The notes under the pieces: generated by a model
Seen by the model: only the letters and a program-made list of their open reading frames with translations
Database searches by the model: none
What the model was told of the DNA's origin: nothing
Shown: in pieces, positions 4,480 through 5,635 of the stretch
Layout of the letters: each line of letters starts with the position of its first letter
Numbering within the stretch: position 1 is the stretch's first letter
Translations under genes and position numbers: made by a program
Source of the DNA: an uncultured Verrucomicrobiota bacterium
Lineage (GTDB): Bacteria > Verrucomicrobiota > Verrucomicrobiae > Opitutales > Opitutaceae
DNA length: 5,635 nucleotides
Assembly (NCBI GenBank): GCA_946482165.1
Contig: CAMLQS010000335.1
Location: 1-5,635, forward strand
Direction: 5' to 3'

Positions 4480-5635
4480 TCGCCGGGCTGCGCGAATTCG
4501 CGGGAGAGGCTTTGGTCGAGCGAGACGGGGCGTTTTTCCTGATCGATCCCGGCTGGGGCGAAAGGGAGCGCGCGCAGTGGGCCGCGCTGGCAGGGCGGCG
4601 TCCGGCAGGCTGGGATGGCGCGCGAGGCTGGCTCTGCATTCCGACCGGCGGCTCGTCGGGCGCGATGAAGCTCGCGCGGCACGACGAGCTCACGATCGGC
4701 TCGGCCGTGGAAGGCTTTCGCGGGCATTTCGGCGTTCGCCGCGTGGACGCGGTCGGGCTGCTTCCCGCCTGGCATGTGAGCGGACTGATGGCGTGGGCGC
4801 GCTGCCGCTTCAGCGGCGGAACCTATCGGGCGTGGGATTGGAAACGCGTGGAGCGCGGAGACCGTCCGGAGCCGACTCGAAGCGGGGGCGAGTTTTTGTC
4901 GCTCGTGCCGACGCAGCTGGCGCGCGTGCTCAACGGCGAGGGCGAAGGGCGGGGCGGCGGAGCGTCGGAGTGGCTGCGGACCTTTCGCGCGGTGTTGATC
5001 GGCGGCGGGCCGGCCTGGCCGGAGCTGTTGTCGCGCAGCCGGGCGGCGCGGCTGCCCCTGTCGTTTTCCTACGGGATGACAGAGACGGCGGCCTTGGTGG
5101 CGGCGCAGCGACCGGAGGAGTTTTTTGCGGGCGACGATTCGAGCGGGAGCTCCCTGCCGCACGCGCGAATCGCGACCGACGCGGACGGGCGGGTGGTCAT
5201 CGACGGCGCGTCGTTGTTTCATGGATACTGGCCGGAAACGCGGGCCGCCGGGATTTGGCGGACGGACGATCTGGGCGAACTGGACGCGGCCGGCCGCCTG
5301 CGCGTGCTGGGGCGGAGCGACGCCTTGATCATCAGCGGGGGCGAGAAGGTGAACCCGGCCGAGGTGGAGGCGGCCCTCCGCGAGGCGGGCGGAGCGGCCT
5401 TGGCCGATGTGGCGGTGGTGGGCGTGCCGCATGCGGAGTGGGGGAGCGAGGTTGTGGCGCTTTATCCCGGGGGACGGGACTTGGAGGCGAAACTGCGCGA
5501 GGGGATCGCGATGAAGCTTGGCCCCGCGAAGCGTCCGAAGCGCTACGTGGCGCTTTCGGCGGACCGGTGGCCGCGCGACGCGCGCGGGAAGGTCAATCGC
5601 GCGGTCCTTGCGGACTTGGCAGAACGCGCGGGCGG
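4461..5635 (+). CDS. menE: o-Succinylbenzoate-CoA ligase (MenE), 3' end outside window
   Basis: An open frame of 391 codons runs off the window without a stop. It is an ANL-superfamily adenylate-forming enzyme that converts o-succinylbenzoate, ATP and CoA to o-succinylbenzoyl-CoA, the step after MenC. Motifs in order: phosphate loop PTGGSSGAMK (61-70), LPAWHVSG (101-108) with the MenE-type His, IGGGPAWPELL (180-190), SYGMTETA (203-210), WRTDDLGE (266-273) with the ribose-binding Asp, hinge GRSDALIISGGEKVNPAEVE (284-303), and WPRDARGKVNR with the adenylation lysine K377. Because the last motif is present, only a few residues should be missing at the end. The phosphate loop lies at residue 61, while typical MenE proteins have about 100 more residues before it. 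Most of the N-terminal subdomain is therefore absent, although the active-site motifs look intact. The phosphate loop is also divergent, with Gly for Ser and Met for Pro in the usual TSGTTGKPK pattern. The start overlaps menC by 19 nt and is preceded by GGAGG, so the two genes are co-transcribed and probably coupled. Confidence 0.94.
   Translation, partial: MERAELIAGLREFAGEALVERDGAFFLIDPGWGERERAQWAALAGRRPAGWDGARGWLCIPTGGSSGAMKLARHDELTIGSAVEGFRGHFGVRRVDAVGLLPAWHVSGLMAWARCRFSGGTYRAWDWKRVERGDRPEPTRSGGEFLSLVPTQLARVLNGEGEGRGGGASEWLRTFRAVLIGGGPAWPELLSRSRAARLPLSFSYGMTETAALVAAQRPEEFFAGDDSSGSSLPHARIATDADGRVVIDGASLFHGYWPETRAAGIWRTDDLGELDAAGRLRVLGRSDALIISGGEKVNPAEVEAALREAGGAALADVAVVGVPHAEWGSEVVALYPGGRDLEAKLREGIAMKLGPAKRPKRYVALSADRWPRDARGKVNRAVLADLAERAG

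Noticed and set aside
3247..5432. Minus-strand frames (3247-4074 and 4380-5432) opposite menC and menE
   Set aside because: Their composition is typical of antisense translation of G+C-rich genes, no recognisable domain is present, and the plus-strand genes carry full catalytic motifs.

Overview
The window is a G+C-rich bacterial chromosome segment (roughly two-thirds or more G+C by eye) carrying five genes, two of them cut by the window edges. No rRNA, tRNA, CRISPR, insertion sequence, phage or plasmid gene is visible. The gene set, the high G+C, the mostly absent Shine-Dalgarno sequences and the form of the MenC and MenE proteins would fit a Verrucomicrobiota (Opitutales-like) bacterium. 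That is an impression from protein style, not a search result.

Layout: (1) 1-840, plus strand, the C-terminal two-thirds of a class I PLP-dependent aspartate-type aminotransferase. (2) 852-911, a small hairpin followed by a strong terminator that serves the two convergent genes. (3) 917-2452, minus strand, a complete DASS/SLC13-family sodium:anion symporter. (4) 2453-2606, a spacer with a 12-bp palindrome close to the symporter start and a 48-bp REP-like hairpin downstream of the next gene. (5) 2607-3287, minus strand, a complete UPF0173-type metallo-beta-lactamase-fold hydrolase. (6) 3288-3414, a divergent intergenic region with a 14-nt palindrome. (7) 3415-4479 and 4461-5635, plus strand, menC and menE overlapping by 19 nt, with menE leaving the window just before its stop.

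How the genes work together: menC and menE encode consecutive steps of classical menaquinone synthesis. SHCHC is dehydrated to o-succinylbenzoate, which is then activated to o-succinylbenzoyl-CoA. This implies a quinone-based, often anaerobic, respiratory chain. The symporter probably imports C4-dicarboxylates, a related carboxylate or sulfate, and the aminotransferase links oxaloacetate or 2-oxoglutarate to amino acids. A shared metabolic role is possible, but the arrangement (convergent, then divergent) gives no operon linking these genes to menCE.

I found no clear new multi-gene system. The points most worth checking are the REP-like element, the SNS variant of the first symporter motif, the short N-terminus of MenE, and the different codon preference of menCE compared with the other three genes.
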